Below, piece after piece: positions 37,045 to 47,099 of a stretch of DNA of 64,000 bases. Numbering within the stretch: position 1 is the stretch's first letter; each line of letters opens with the position of its first letter. The notes below the pieces were generated by a model that was not told where the DNA came from, ran no database searches, and was given only the letters and a program-made list of their open reading frames with translations. Location: NCBI GenBank assembly GCA_023376005.1, contig CM042151.1, forward strand, positions 72,968,105 through 73,032,104, written 5' to 3'. Made by a program: the position numbers and the translations under genes. The DNA is from Doryteuthis pealeii. Lineage: Eukaryota; Mollusca; Cephalopoda; Myopsida; Loliginidae.

Positions 37045-37310
37045 TTAACTCATAGATGAAACCTTAACAGGTACTACCACTCTGGGTCAGTAATGGTGAT
37101 GAAGGGGTACTCCAGAATTGGAACTTCACTATCAGATAGAGTTTAACATCATACCCAAGCCAACCACCAGGATTCCGTCCTTAAGCCTCACTGATCACCA
37201 CTCATAGCCAACAAGTAGACCCATTAGAGGGGGGGGGGAGAGTCTTACCCTTTTGCAGAGGTGCAGTCAGTGTATTCTAAAACCCCAGCCAACAGGTCTA
37301 TGATTATACA
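37045..37310 (-). repeat. Family B repeat, internally deleted
   Basis: ACAGGTACTACCACTCTGGG, then ATGGTGATGAAGGGGTACTC, a jump over the middle, and GCAGAGGTGCAGTCAGTG at the far end, including a run of nine G. Confidence 0.7.
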
Positions 37311-37464
37311 GGGATCCTTATGGATTTGAATGTATTATATAATGTAAATTTACCCAAGATTATAATTTTGCCCACTGCACATTTAGTTTCAGTGGGTCCC
37401 CAAATACCCATGGGGCCTATGCCAATGATCAAATATACCTCTTGGTAAATATAGCTCAGCAAGT

Positions 37465-37660
37465 AGAGATTTCCTATAAGTCTAACATGATCAAAGGGGA
37501 ACCACTCTTGACTGGTAAATTATTTATTTTCCCATTAAACTAACCCTAAACTCTAATCCTAACCTTAACTCCGCCTTCTTTTTTCCTAGTAGATAAATAA
37601 ATGATTTATCAGTCAAGAGTGGTTCCCCTTTGATCATGTTAAACTCATAGGAAATAACCC
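37465..37660. mobile_element. Fold-back MITE with telomere-like core, copy 2
   Basis: Arms carry ATGATCAAAGGGGAACCACT and its inverse, and the centre has AACCCTAAACTCTAATCCTAACC-like sequence (a 20-base stretch of C-strand telomere-type units). The left terminus is eroded and the flanking 8-mers are only roughly similar. Confidence 0.82.
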
Positions 37661-37769
37661 CTACAAGTGTTCACTTTAAAAAAATAAAATAACTGATGCA
37701 TTATAAAATTCATTCATTGATAAATCAACACTGAAAATTTAATTTGACCCCAGAGGTGGCAAATCACGT

Positions 37770-38110
37770 GAAGTCACGTGAGAGCTAGTTAGATCTTCAG
37801 TTCCAGGCAGGATGATGGTGGAGAGAGATGTCTCTTGCTTTAGGTGGAACTCAGCTGTGTGCACTGTGTTAGATAGTAAAGAAACTTAGTTAAGAATAAA
37901 GTTTAAAAAATAACATGGCATTGTTGGTTGATGCATGCATTAGTTAGAAGACCGGCTAAGAGATGAAGAATCAACAACAAGATAGAATCCAACATTCAAG
38001 AAAACTAAGTGATCACAAATGGCCAAACAAAAAAAGAAAGTAAGTTATGCATCTCATCTCACTGATACTCTGTCTACTTCTCTCTCTCTCTCTCCTATTT
38101 AAAGAACTCG
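37770..38110 (+). repeat. Leader-like module (family F), copy 2
   Basis: GAATAAAGTTTAAAAAATAA, TTGTTGGTTGATGCATG, a purine-rich stretch, ATGGCCAAACAAAAAAAGAA with GTAAGT, then a TCTC run leading into the 83-bp minisatellite. MAKQKKK would be the peptide; no continuation exon is supported. Confidence 0.4.
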
Positions 38111-38181
38111 TTGTGTATATACCCACAACATAAGCATGTGAGCAGTAAGTCTGTAATCTGTCACTCTCACCGTTTGTATAG

Positions 38182-39556
38182 CTGATGTTAGATGTGGGTA
38201 TATAACAGTCAGGAAATGAGGGATTTGATAAAGTCCCTTATTGAAGCTTATTGAAAATAATATAAGGCTGTTAGATGTGGGTATATAACAGTCAGGAAAT
38301 GAGGGATTTGATAAAGTCCCTTATTGAAGCTTATTGAAAATAATATAAGGCTGTTAGATGTGGGTATATAACAGTCAGGAAATGAGGGATTTGATAAAGT
38401 CCCTTATTGAAAATAATATAAGGCTGTTAGATGTGGGTATATAACAGTCAGGAAATGAGGGATATGATAAAGTCCCTTATTGAAGCTTATTGAAAATAAT
38501 ATAAGGGTGTTATGTGGGTATATAACAGTCAGGAAATGAGGGATTTGATAAAGTCCCTTATTGAAGCTTATTGAAAATAATATAGGTGTTAGAATGTATA
38601 TTCAGGAAATGAGGGATTTGATAAAGTCCCTTATTGAAGCTTATTGAAAATAATATAAAAAATGTGGGTATATAACAGTCAGGAAATGAGGGATGGAAAT
38701 ATAACAGTCAGGAAATGAGGGATTTGATAAGTCCCTTATTGAAGCTTATTGAAAATAATATAAGGCTGTTAGATGTGGGTATATAACAGTCAGGAATTTG
38801 ATAAAGTCCCTTATTGAAGCTTATTGAAAATAATATAAGGCTGTTAGATGTGGGTATATAACAGTCAGGAAATGAGGGATTTGATAAGTCCCTATTGAAA
38901 TAATATAAGGCTGTTATGTGGGTATATAACAGTCAGGAATGAGGGATTTGATAAGTCCTTATTGAAGCTTATTGAAAATAATATAAGGCTGTTAGATGTG
39001 GGTATATAACAGTCAGGAAATGAGGGATTTGATAAAGTCCCTTATTGAAGCTTATTGAAAATAATATAAGGTGTTAGATGTGGGTATATAACAGTCAGGA
39101 AATGAGGGATTTGATAAAGTCCCTTATTGAAGCTTATTGAAAATAATATAGGCTGTTAGATGTGGGTATATAACAGTCAGGAAATGAGGGATTTGATAAA
39201 GTCCCTTATTGAAGCTTATTGAAAATAATATAAGGTGTTAGATGTGGGTATATAACCAGGAAATGAGGGATTTGATAAAGTCCCTTAAAGCTTATTGAAA
39301 ATAATATAAGGCTGTTAGATGTGGGTATATAACAGTCAGGAAATGAGGGATTTGATAAAGTCCCTTATTGAAGCTTATTGTCCCTTATTGAAGCTTATTG
39401 AAAATAATATAAGGCTGTTAGATGTGGTATATAACAGTCAGGAAATGAGGGATTTGATAAAGTCCCTTATTGAAGCTTATTGAAAATAATATAAGGTGTT
39501 AGATGTGGGTATATAACAGTCAGGAAATGAGGGATTTGATAAAGTCCCTTATTGAA
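38182..39556. repeat. 83-bp minisatellite, about 16 copies
   Basis: The unit begins GCTGTTAGATGTGGGTATAT and contains AACAGTCAGGAAATGAGGGA, TTTGATAAAGTCCCTTATTG and AAGCTTATTGAAAATAATAT. The spacing of clean copies is exactly 83 (for example 38267 to 38350). Many copies are shortened by small deletions. A lone GTTAGATGTGGGTATATAAC recurs at 39969-39988 after a TCTC run, matching the array's left flank. Confidence 0.95.
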
Positions 39557-39986
39557 TCGACGTGTATTGATAAAAAAAAAAGAAAGATTTCTTGAAATAA
39601 AAAATTTGGGAGCTTGTTTCAGTGAAAATGTAAAACCCAATTATTATTTCCAGAATATCTTGTGTGACTGAGATTATTTTGCACTAAAAATATCAATCAT
39701 CAGGGTCATCTGTATTATGACAAATACACTGAATTCATGAAGGATTTGGTCGACAACAAAATTGCGGAAATTAGGAATAATTATTGCACCAATTACTAAT
39801 AATGATTGTTTGGTCCGTACCACCGATACTAAGGATTGCAATTGGAAAGATTAGAATAAAAAAATGGAGGAGAAACAAACGTTACCAACTGTCTCTCTCT
39901 CTCTTTCTGATATGTCTCTCTATAATCCGAGAACCCTCTCTCTCTCTCTCACCATTTGTATACCTATTGTTAGATGTGGGTATATA

Positions 39987-40570
39987 ACAGTTGGTTGGTT
40001 GGTTTTTACAGCCTGTTAACCCTTGTTGGGTTATTTTATACAAAAAACGTTTTGTTTTATTCATTCTTTATGGGTACTCTGTTTTTATTTAAATACATTT
40101 TTTAAACACATTCTTATTTATTTAGCCCATAGATGGGACCTAACAAGTACTACCACTCTGGGTCAGAGTGGACCTGGGAGTAATGGTGATGAAGGAGTAC
40201 TCTATATTCCCTAAACCTCAAGAATTAGAACTTCGTCATCAGATAGAGTTTAATGTTATACCCAGGACACTAAGACCCTCAGCCACTGCCTTCTAGCACA
40301 TATATTATAAATAGAGCTGGGGCTTGCCATAGGGGCAATAGGGTCGGGACAAATGTATAGGTACTAGGGCTTGACATGACCAACTGATTGATCAGAAGGG
40401 GCCTCTCTGTCCACCTGTCTAGCCTAAGTAAGGGCCAAAGTAGAGTGTTGCATGTCATGAACTGCTCAGTCACCAGGGTTCCATCCATAAGCATCAGAGG
40501 TCACTACTCACAGCCAACAGTTGTTCCCATTGGGGGTGGGGGTCACAGGAGCAGTTGGTGTATTCTTGTA
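39987..40570 (-). repeat. Family B repeat, near full length
   Basis: Starts in GGTTGGTTGGTTTTTACAG at the end of a minisatellite-like scrap and runs through GGGCTTGACATGACCAACTG and GTGTTGCATGTCATGAACTG. Confidence 0.8.
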
Positions 40571-40689
40571 AGTCAAGGTATCACTGTATTTTGTATTACA
40601 AACTTTTAAAATCTAAAAACAATTCCGGTCAACAAAAAGATTTTAAATAAACAAAAAAAAAACAAACCCAACTGCTACCAAAGCAGAGA

Positions 40690-40812
40690 AAGAAGCATCA
40701 GAGGTCACCACTCACACTCAACAGGTGGGCCCATGAAGGGCGGGTCTTATCCCCCCCACCCTTCAGAGGTGCACTCGAGGTATTCTACAGCCTCAGCTAA
40801 CGGCAGGAAGCA
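40690..40812 (-). repeat. Family B repeat, terminal fragment
   Basis: GCATCAGAGGTCACCACTCA, CAACAGGTGGGCCCAT and CAGAGGTGCACTCG match the start of family B. It repeats the end of the neighbouring copy at 40490-40560. Confidence 0.65.
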
Positions 40813-40906
40813 TTCGGTCACACACATGTACACAGCACTTGATGGAAGGACACTCCTAATTCTTCTGATAAGCGACTGATGTACGAGGGAATCAATTTGC
40901 TTGATA

Positions 40907-41000
40907 CAGTGGACCCCTTGGTTCTCAAACAGAATTTATTTCAAAATAATGTTCAAAAACTGAAACAATATTTCAAATAAGAAATAGTGTAATAATTTCC
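40907..41000 (+). repeat. Pogo/Tigger-like terminal fragment
   Basis: CAGTGGACCCCTTGGTTCTC followed by AATAATGTTCAAAAACTGAAAC resembles a pogo/Tc1-type end. A related stretch (TTATGTTCAAAAAGTGAAAC) is at 16550-16640. Only one end is present at each place. Confidence 0.45.
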
Positions 41001-41174
41001 TTTAGGAGATCATTGCAAATTTCCAGCACGTTTTCACAAATTATACCTTTGCTAATACTATTGTTAAATAATCTATGCGGTTGCATAAGATTATTGTCAA
41101 TCCCCTGTAATTCTGAGGGGATGACCCCTTTCATACCATGGCCGGGTCCTTCTATGGAAAATTACAGAAGCCCG

Positions 41175-41520
41175 CCAAATATGTGAAGTCATGTGGGACC
41201 TTTTTCAGAGTCCCCAGTTTGCAGTTGGACGTCAGGCAGAGCAGTCGGCCATTTTGTGCGCGCGCTATGTTAGTCAGATATTTAGTTACGTGAAATGTAT
41301 AGTTAAGGAAATAAAAGTTTATATAAGTAAAATGTTCATGTGGTTGATGAATGTCTTGGTAACAAGACTAAGAAATGAATCCAGGACGACAAGCCAGCAG
41401 GAACATAGAAAAAGAAGACCTTAGAAGAAACCAGACCAAGATGTTAGAAGATAGACGATCAGAATAGCAAAGCCGGCCAGAAGAAAATACGACCAGAGTA
41501 AGAAGTAAGAAAGGGTATAC
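41175..41520 (+). repeat. Leader-like module (family F), copy 3
   Basis: AAATAAAAGTTTATATAAG, ATGTGGTTGATGAATGTC and a long purine-rich run with AGAAGACC and GGCCAGAAG, aligning loosely with the other two modules. A 15-base GC-rich GCCATTTTGTGCGCGCGC stretch precedes it. No open frame of note. Confidence 0.35.
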
Positions 41521-41756
41521 AACATTGTATCGATTGGTACGGTGAAAACGTCGGTACGTAACACTATCACCAACTATTTCTTTTTCTTCAATAAATATTA
41601 GCAGTAGCTCTTCAACTTTGTCCATTATCTGTGGCCTTTGCTTGTTAACAAACACTTGTCACTCCTTTCACAACATCAATTTACTTTATCGTGTCTGTAT
41701 TAAATAGTATTATTTATGATAAATTTAAATAGTATTCTTCAGAAAAGTCAAAATCA

Positions 41757-42296
41757 TCAATTCCGCCATACAATAATACAATACAATTCCGCCATACAAT
41801 AATACAATACAATTCCGCCATACCAATAATACAATAAATACAATACAATTCCGCCATACAATAAATACAATACAATTATACAATAATACAATAAATACAA
41901 TACAATTCGCCAATACAATAATACAATAAATACAATACAATACAATACAATTCCACCATACAATAATACAATACAATAATACAATAAATACAATACAATT
42001 CCGCCATACAATAATACAATAATACAATACAATATACAATACAATAATACAATACAATAATACAATACATAAATACAATACAATACAATATACAATAATA
42101 CAATAATACAATACAATATACAATACAATAATACAATACAATACAATACAATCCACCATACAATAATACAATAAATACAATAATAAATACAATACAATTC
42201 CGCCATACAATAATACAATAAATACAATACAATATACAATACAATACAATACATACAATACAATAATACAATAAATACAATACAATACAATTCAAA
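41757..42296. repeat. ATACA-rich minisatellite
   Basis: About 540 bases of ATACA/ATA words with recurring ACAATTCCGCCATACAAT phrases every 30-60 bases. The minus strand has almost no stop trinucleotides, so three long spurious frames of Tyr/Cys/Ile/Val/Leu appear (up to 186 codons). Confidence 0.95.
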
Positions 42297-42396
42297 AAAA
42301 TAACCAAAATTTGCAAAATCAAAGACTCGAACACCATTCTCAAAAATGGCAATAATCTCCTGCTATACAAACAATGGCACTTTTATAAAATTATAC

Positions 42397-42676
42397 CCCT
42401 TTTTCACTAGTGCTAGACTAAGTAGATTGTTTTTGCATTTGAGGTATACCTACCATTAGCTCCTTACTTTACTGCACAGATCACTGTGCTACTCATATGC
42501 TGGAAAAAAGTGCCAGTGTGTGAGTAGCACAGTGATCTGTGCAGTAAAGTAAGAGCTAATGGTAGGTGTGGTGCTCCACCTCAGACGCAAAAACAATCTA
42601 CTTAGTCTAGCATTAGTGAAAAGGGAATATACTGTCTAGCTGAAACCGACTAAGGCCACTTTGATGACTTTTTAAG
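42397..42676. repeat. Two headless SINE-A bodies, head to head
   Basis: A minus-strand SINE-A body (42397-42505) meets a plus-strand body (42510-42676) at TGCTGGAAAAAAGTGCCAG. Both lack the tRNA-like head, and the shared GTGAGTAGCACAGTGATCTG region makes a palindrome of about 200 bases. Matching substitutions in both halves (for example GCAGTAAAGTAAG, CTTAGTCTAG) suggest one was copied from the other. Confidence 0.8.
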
Positions 42677-42689
42677 TGCTCCTATCTAA

Positions 42690-43330
42690 TCTTATTATAA
42701 TGGAGATTGTGGGTTTGTCTGTCTGTAACCGAAACTATATTACTATACAAGTCACAATTCCTTTTGTTATTTACATCACATTCTTCATGATTTTATTTTT
42801 AATTTAAACTTCAATTATTGATAAAAATCATTTTACATCATTAAGACTGTTGACCATATCAACAAACTATTAACATGTAATTGTATTTATATATACAACA
42901 AAATAGCGGTTTACAGTGAGAACGGGAAGGCTAATTTGCATATTGATCTTAAAAATTTGATTTTAATAAATATGTGCTTAGTATTATTGATTTCTAATTG
43001 TTTGGTTTTATCTAATTGAATATGAGCAAAAATCTTGGGTTAAATCTTAAAAGAAATCCATTAACAAGAAGAAATAACTGTAAATTTATTCTTTACTTCC
43101 TATTTTAACTAAAGAGTTAAATTAGGAAAATTTACCAATGATAGACGGGAGTAATGGTAAATGATGGAAGAGTGAGTTTCAAAGTTGTTCTATTTTTCAA
43201 TCATACCCCTCTGTTCCAAATCTTTTTATCTGCATACTTATTCAGTTTCATTAGCCTTTCTAATTTAATATGATAATTTATTATATTAAAACTTAAATAC
43301 TTGCACCCGGAGGGTGCATATATTTGCTAG
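42690..43330 (+). mobile_element. Non-autonomous Helitron, family H2, best copy
   Basis: Starts TCTTATTATAATGGAGATTG. Near the 3' end the perfect hairpin TGCACCCGGAGGGTGCA precedes TATATTTGCTAG and a T. This is the textbook Helitron 3' structure. Non-coding. Confidence 0.88.
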
Positions 43331-43499
43331 TATCAATAATTATAGTAATTTGTATACAAACAGTTATATGGCTTCAAGTAACTAATAATAATAATCCTTA
43401 GTAAACAATTATAGTTTGAAGAAACTATTCTTAATACCCTCATTTACACACAGTCATATGGTATAAAGTAACCCTATCTGATACTAATAATTATATCAT

Positions 43500-44258
43500 T
43501 TCAAGTATTGGGTCAGTAAAATGGTAATTCCGGATGGACATGAGTTCAATAGGGTTACCTACCCTTGCTGCTGGTTTTCGCCCATAGGTGGCAAGAGTAT
43601 TTAGGCAGGAGCTTGGAAGAAAATCACTCTCTTTCTCTAGGTCCAGAAACGACAGCACATGGCTTAGGCACTGTGTGCCTCTTACCGTTAATAGGGGGCT
43701 TTGCCCCCCCCAATCAACTATCAATAAGTGACATTCCTTTCAGAAACTCTGTATCAATTCCTTAGGATGTAAATCATACATACTTTATATATGTTTATGT
43801 ATCTGTTCTCTATATATTTCCGTACCTTTGTCATATGTATATGTATACCTGTCATGTATGTCTTTTCTCCACATGCTCACAGAATAAAGTCTATATTTGT
43901 TATATATAAGGGCCGGGTTAGCTCAGTTGGTAGAGCGTTCGGCTAGAGACCACAAGGTTCCTAGTTCGATACCGGTCCTTGCCAACTCAGCGTATGAGTA
44001 GCACAGGGATCTGTGCGGTAAAGTAAGGAGCTGATGGTAGGTGTGGCGCTCCACCTCAGATGCTAAAACAATCTCCTTGGTCTAGCGCTATTGAAAAGGG
44101 GATAGACTCCTTCACTGATTGGCTGATACCGACTTTAGGCCACCCCGACGACTTTTACTTACTTGTTATATATAACTTCTTTGTCAGATTAATTTATGTA
44201 CACATGTGAACCCACATTAGAAGGTTACTTTGAACCTTCCAACTTATTATAAGAACAT
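43500..44258 (+). repeat. LTR-like unit (family I), split by a SINE
   Basis: Matches the reverse complement of 58322-58800 from GGGTTACCTACCCTTG-like sequence through GGGGGCTTTGCCCCCCCCAA, an AGAATAAAGTCTATATTTGT poly(A)-type motif, and AGAAGGTTACTTTGAACCTT at the 3' end. The SINE-A at 43910-44164 interrupts it. The AATAAA near the 3' end fits an LTR R region, but TG..CA ends and a primer site were not confirmed. Confidence 0.55.
43910..44164 (+). mobile_element. SINE-A, full length with perfect target duplication
   Basis: Starts GGGCCGGGTTAGCTCAGTTG (A box) with B box AGTTCGATACC, ends TTTTACTTACTT. The 11-bp GTTATATATAA lies on both sides (43899-43909, 44165-44175). It interrupts an LTR-like unit; this is the youngest-looking SINE in the window. 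Confidence 0.93.
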
Positions 44259-44267
44259 TCCCTTCTT

Positions 44268-44517
44268 ATACAAGTAATTCAGTTGGTAGAGCACCTGCCT
44301 AAGAATTACATAATTCCTAGTTCGATACTAGTCACTGCCAACTCAGCATATGGGCAGCACAGATTGGGTAATCTGATTTGTGCAGTAAAGTAGGGTGGTA
44401 ATGGTAGGTATGACGCTCCACCTCAATTAAACCAATCTCCCTGGTCTAGCGCTAGTGACCCCCTCGCTGTCCAGCTGATATCAACAATTGGCCACTCCAT
44501 CAACTTTACTTACTTAT
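44268..44517 (+). mobile_element. SINE-A variant, second subfamily
   Basis: Head AATTCAGTTGGTAGAGCACC and AGTTCGATACTAG; body with ATTGGGTAATCTGATTTG and GGTCTAGCGCTAGTGAC; tail CTTTACTTACTTA. It follows another SINE-A by only about 100 bases. Confidence 0.85.
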
Positions 44518-44696
44518 TTCTATTTAATAATCATCAGTTACTTGCACACATTGATCTCAAAAGTAATGAAATAAAATTTCTTGGGTTTCATTATTCCTTT
44601 TTTACTTGCAAAACAAAGCGATTAATGAGCAATACTACAAATATCCTGTGTCCAGATTCTACAGCAAACTTTCTTTTGCCAAAATAATGGTTATAG

Positions 44697-44698
<2 letters not shown>

Positions 44699-44738
<40 letters not shown>
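44699..44738. repeat. (TA)n microsatellite
   Basis: About 19 TA dinucleotides. Further TA runs lie at 44989-45029 (bordering the mariner end), 27429-27454, 28029-28058, 18047-18060 and 18273-18296. Confidence 0.95.
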
Positions 44739-44742
<4 letters not shown>

Positions 44743-44988
44743 CCAAGCATGTTGGTAGATCCTTGCGGAGAGAAAAAACCCAGCAGAGAGTTTGATTGTA
44801 AAAATATACTACCAAACATCAACCAGGAAGAAAAAAATTTTTGAAAAAAAGAAAAGACCAAGATATTCGTACCAACAAAAAATAATCTATTGGTATAGTA
44901 TTTGGCCAAAAGAAAAAACAATTTATATGTATATATATGTATATAAGATATATATATATTCATATAACCGCTAGGAGAAGCTAATAAT

Positions 44989-45029
<41 letters not shown>

Positions 45030-45030
<1 letters not shown>

Positions 45031-45455
45031 GAGGGTGAGTCAAAAGTAATGTCATTTTCTTTATTTCATAAAACTAAGGACTACATTGAGACCCTAACAT
45101 GGCTCAGACCAAAAATCTGATGTGTGGGACCCAACTTCAACAATGCGTGACAATGCTCAACCAAACACAAGCATCAGGTTAAGGGAGAAAATCACCTTAT
45201 TTGAGTGGACAACTTTACTGCATTCTCTATACTCACCAGATTTAGCACCTTCAGACTATCATCAATTCAGCCCCGTGAAAAAGATTTTGAGAGACAAACA
45301 TTATTCCAGTGACGAGGAAGTGAAATCTGTAGTGAAGAAGTGGCTCAAAGAATAGTCAACAGAATTTTACGGGGCAGGGATACATGCTCTATTTCGAAGG
45401 TGGAACATTGCTATTGAGAAAAATGCTACGTGGAGGGTTCTGTATGAATAATAAA
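45030..45455 (+). pseudogene. Mariner transposase C-terminal remnant
   Basis: A mariner-type terminal motif CGAGGGTGAGTCAAAAGTAATG-like sequence (45030 onward) is followed after an internal deletion by coding remains. These are DNAQPNTS (the D-N-A-x-P-H block with His lost), LLHSLYSPDLAPSDYHQF (the catalytic DxxxxD region near 45233-45265), SSDEEVKS and, after a stop, FYGAGIHALFRRW. The order and spacing match the mariner transposase C-terminus. The N-terminal DNA-binding domain, the first catalytic Asp and the right terminal repeat are missing. It inserted next to a TA run, consistent with TA target choice. Confidence 0.85.
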
Positions 45456-45469
45456 AATGATATCAATAA

Positions 45470-45790
<321 letters not shown>

Positions 45791-45848
45791 GGATTGTGAT
45801 GGTAAAGTTGCAAGACAGGTTAATAATCATAAGGAAAACTGGGACCAT

Positions 45849-46019
45849 ATGACCTTTTTGATCTCAATTCAGAAGGACTTGTTTGTTAGGGGTTAGTTTT
45901 ATAATTTAAAACAAAAACTCTAAAAATCGTCTGTTAACAAACAACCGGATATTGACAGTGTAAATGAAAAACATGTCCTTCTGAATCAAGATCTAAAAGA
46001 GGTGCCTAAAGGTCATATA
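45849..46019. mobile_element. Fold-back element with TTAGGGGTTAG core, copy 2
   Basis: CATATGACCTTT and AGGTCATATAG ends, AGAAGGAC/GTCCTTCT inner arms, and the shared middle AACTCTAAAAATCGTCTG. The core is reduced to GTTAGGGGTTAG. Confidence 0.75.
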
Positions 46020-46298
46020 GTTCGGAAACTGATCTTGCTGATAAAATAAAATGGGAATTCTTCAAAGCTATAGCCATGTTGGTACTACCATGTTTACCCG
46101 AAAATAAGACAGGGCTTATATTAATTTTCACTCCAAAATATAACACTAGGACTTATTTTTGAAGGATGACAAGTATTTGCATCACATGATGTGATAGTGA
46201 AGAATTCTTCTTATCTCTCAACTAGAGCTTATTTTAAAGGGAGGGTTTATATTAAAATCATCCTGAAAAACCATGCAAGTTCTTATTTTTTTTAGGAA

Positions 46299-46620
46299 AT
46301 ACAGTACTATATGGTTGCATCAGCTGGACTAATAAAACTGGAGAAGAAACTAGAGGGAAACTACACAAGGATATTATATGCTGTTTTGAAAAAATCCTGG
46401 AAGCATCACACAATAAAAGAGCAGTTGTGCAGCCACTTACTTCCCATCTCACAAACCATCCAAGTAAGACAAACAAGAAATGCTAGAGAAGTACAAACGC
46501 ATTAGCAATGTTTTCCTATGGACTTCAATATGTGGACACACCAGAGTTGGCTGACTAAAAACTGCACATTATTTAAGATTGTAAGACTTATAACAGTTTC
46601 TTCTTAGAAATCAATAAAAA
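46299..46620 (+). pseudogene. Second RTE-like LINE C-terminal fragment
   Basis: The frames read TVLYGCISWT, then after a shift KKLEGNYTRILYAVLKKSW, EQLCSHLLPI and IQVRQTRNA, then FLWTS. This is the same C-terminal region as the element at 2965-3830 but in the opposite orientation. At least two frame changes are needed, and no active-site part is present. Confidence 0.75.
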
Positions 46621-46779
46621 AACAAAAAAACACTAAATACACTATGTACAGAAAAATTACTAACTTTTTGATATTAATTTAAATGAAACCTGTTTTTCTT
46701 TCTTTTTTTTTTGTTTGAAACATAAAACTAAAAAGTTTTTGTTTATAAAAGTCAATAAAAAATATGTTAAAAATGTGGA

Positions 46780-46935
46780 GGCCCTGGTTGATAACCCCCC
46801 CCAAAAAAAACAATTACCAAAGATCAGCAAATTATCTGGTTTTAATAAAATTTTCAGTGTTGACTTATTAATCAACAAATTATTTCTTTTAAATTACTGA
46901 TTCAATGGAAATAAATAAAAATTCTTTAAAATAAA
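46780..46935. repeat. Family E fragment
   Basis: TTACCAAAGATCAGCAAATT, TAATAAAATTTTCAGTGTTG, TTATTAATCAACAAATT. It is preceded by a GGTTGATAACCCCCCCC run. Confidence 0.6.
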
Positions 46936-47099
46936 TATTGCTGTTACAGACATCCATAGTAGCATCTCAAACAACAATTTATATACCTAATTAATATATA
47001 AAATTCCTTTAAAATATAAAATGCCTAATTTTAAGTTTTAAAATTCATATTTTTGGATTCTCAAAACAAATATTTATTTAATAAGAAGCCTACTTTAGT

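Noticed and set aside
38182..39556. CRISPR array or coding repeat protein
   Set aside because: Head-to-tail 83-bp units without unique spacers and with frame-destroying deletions.
41368..41655. 95-codon minus-strand frame
   Set aside because: Antisense to the purine-rich leader-like module; no domain or splice support.
41725..42370. Three minus-strand frames rich in Tyr-Cys-Ile-Val
   Set aside because: Artefact of the ATACA-rich array, whose reverse complement lacks stop trinucleotides.
43910..43982. tRNA gene
   Set aside because: A and B boxes are present, but the anticodon arm and acceptor pairing are degenerate and the unit is the head of a SINE with target duplication.
44701..45030. 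Replication origin from TA-rich DNA
   Set aside because: Plain TA microsatellites next to transposon ends; nothing specific to an origin.
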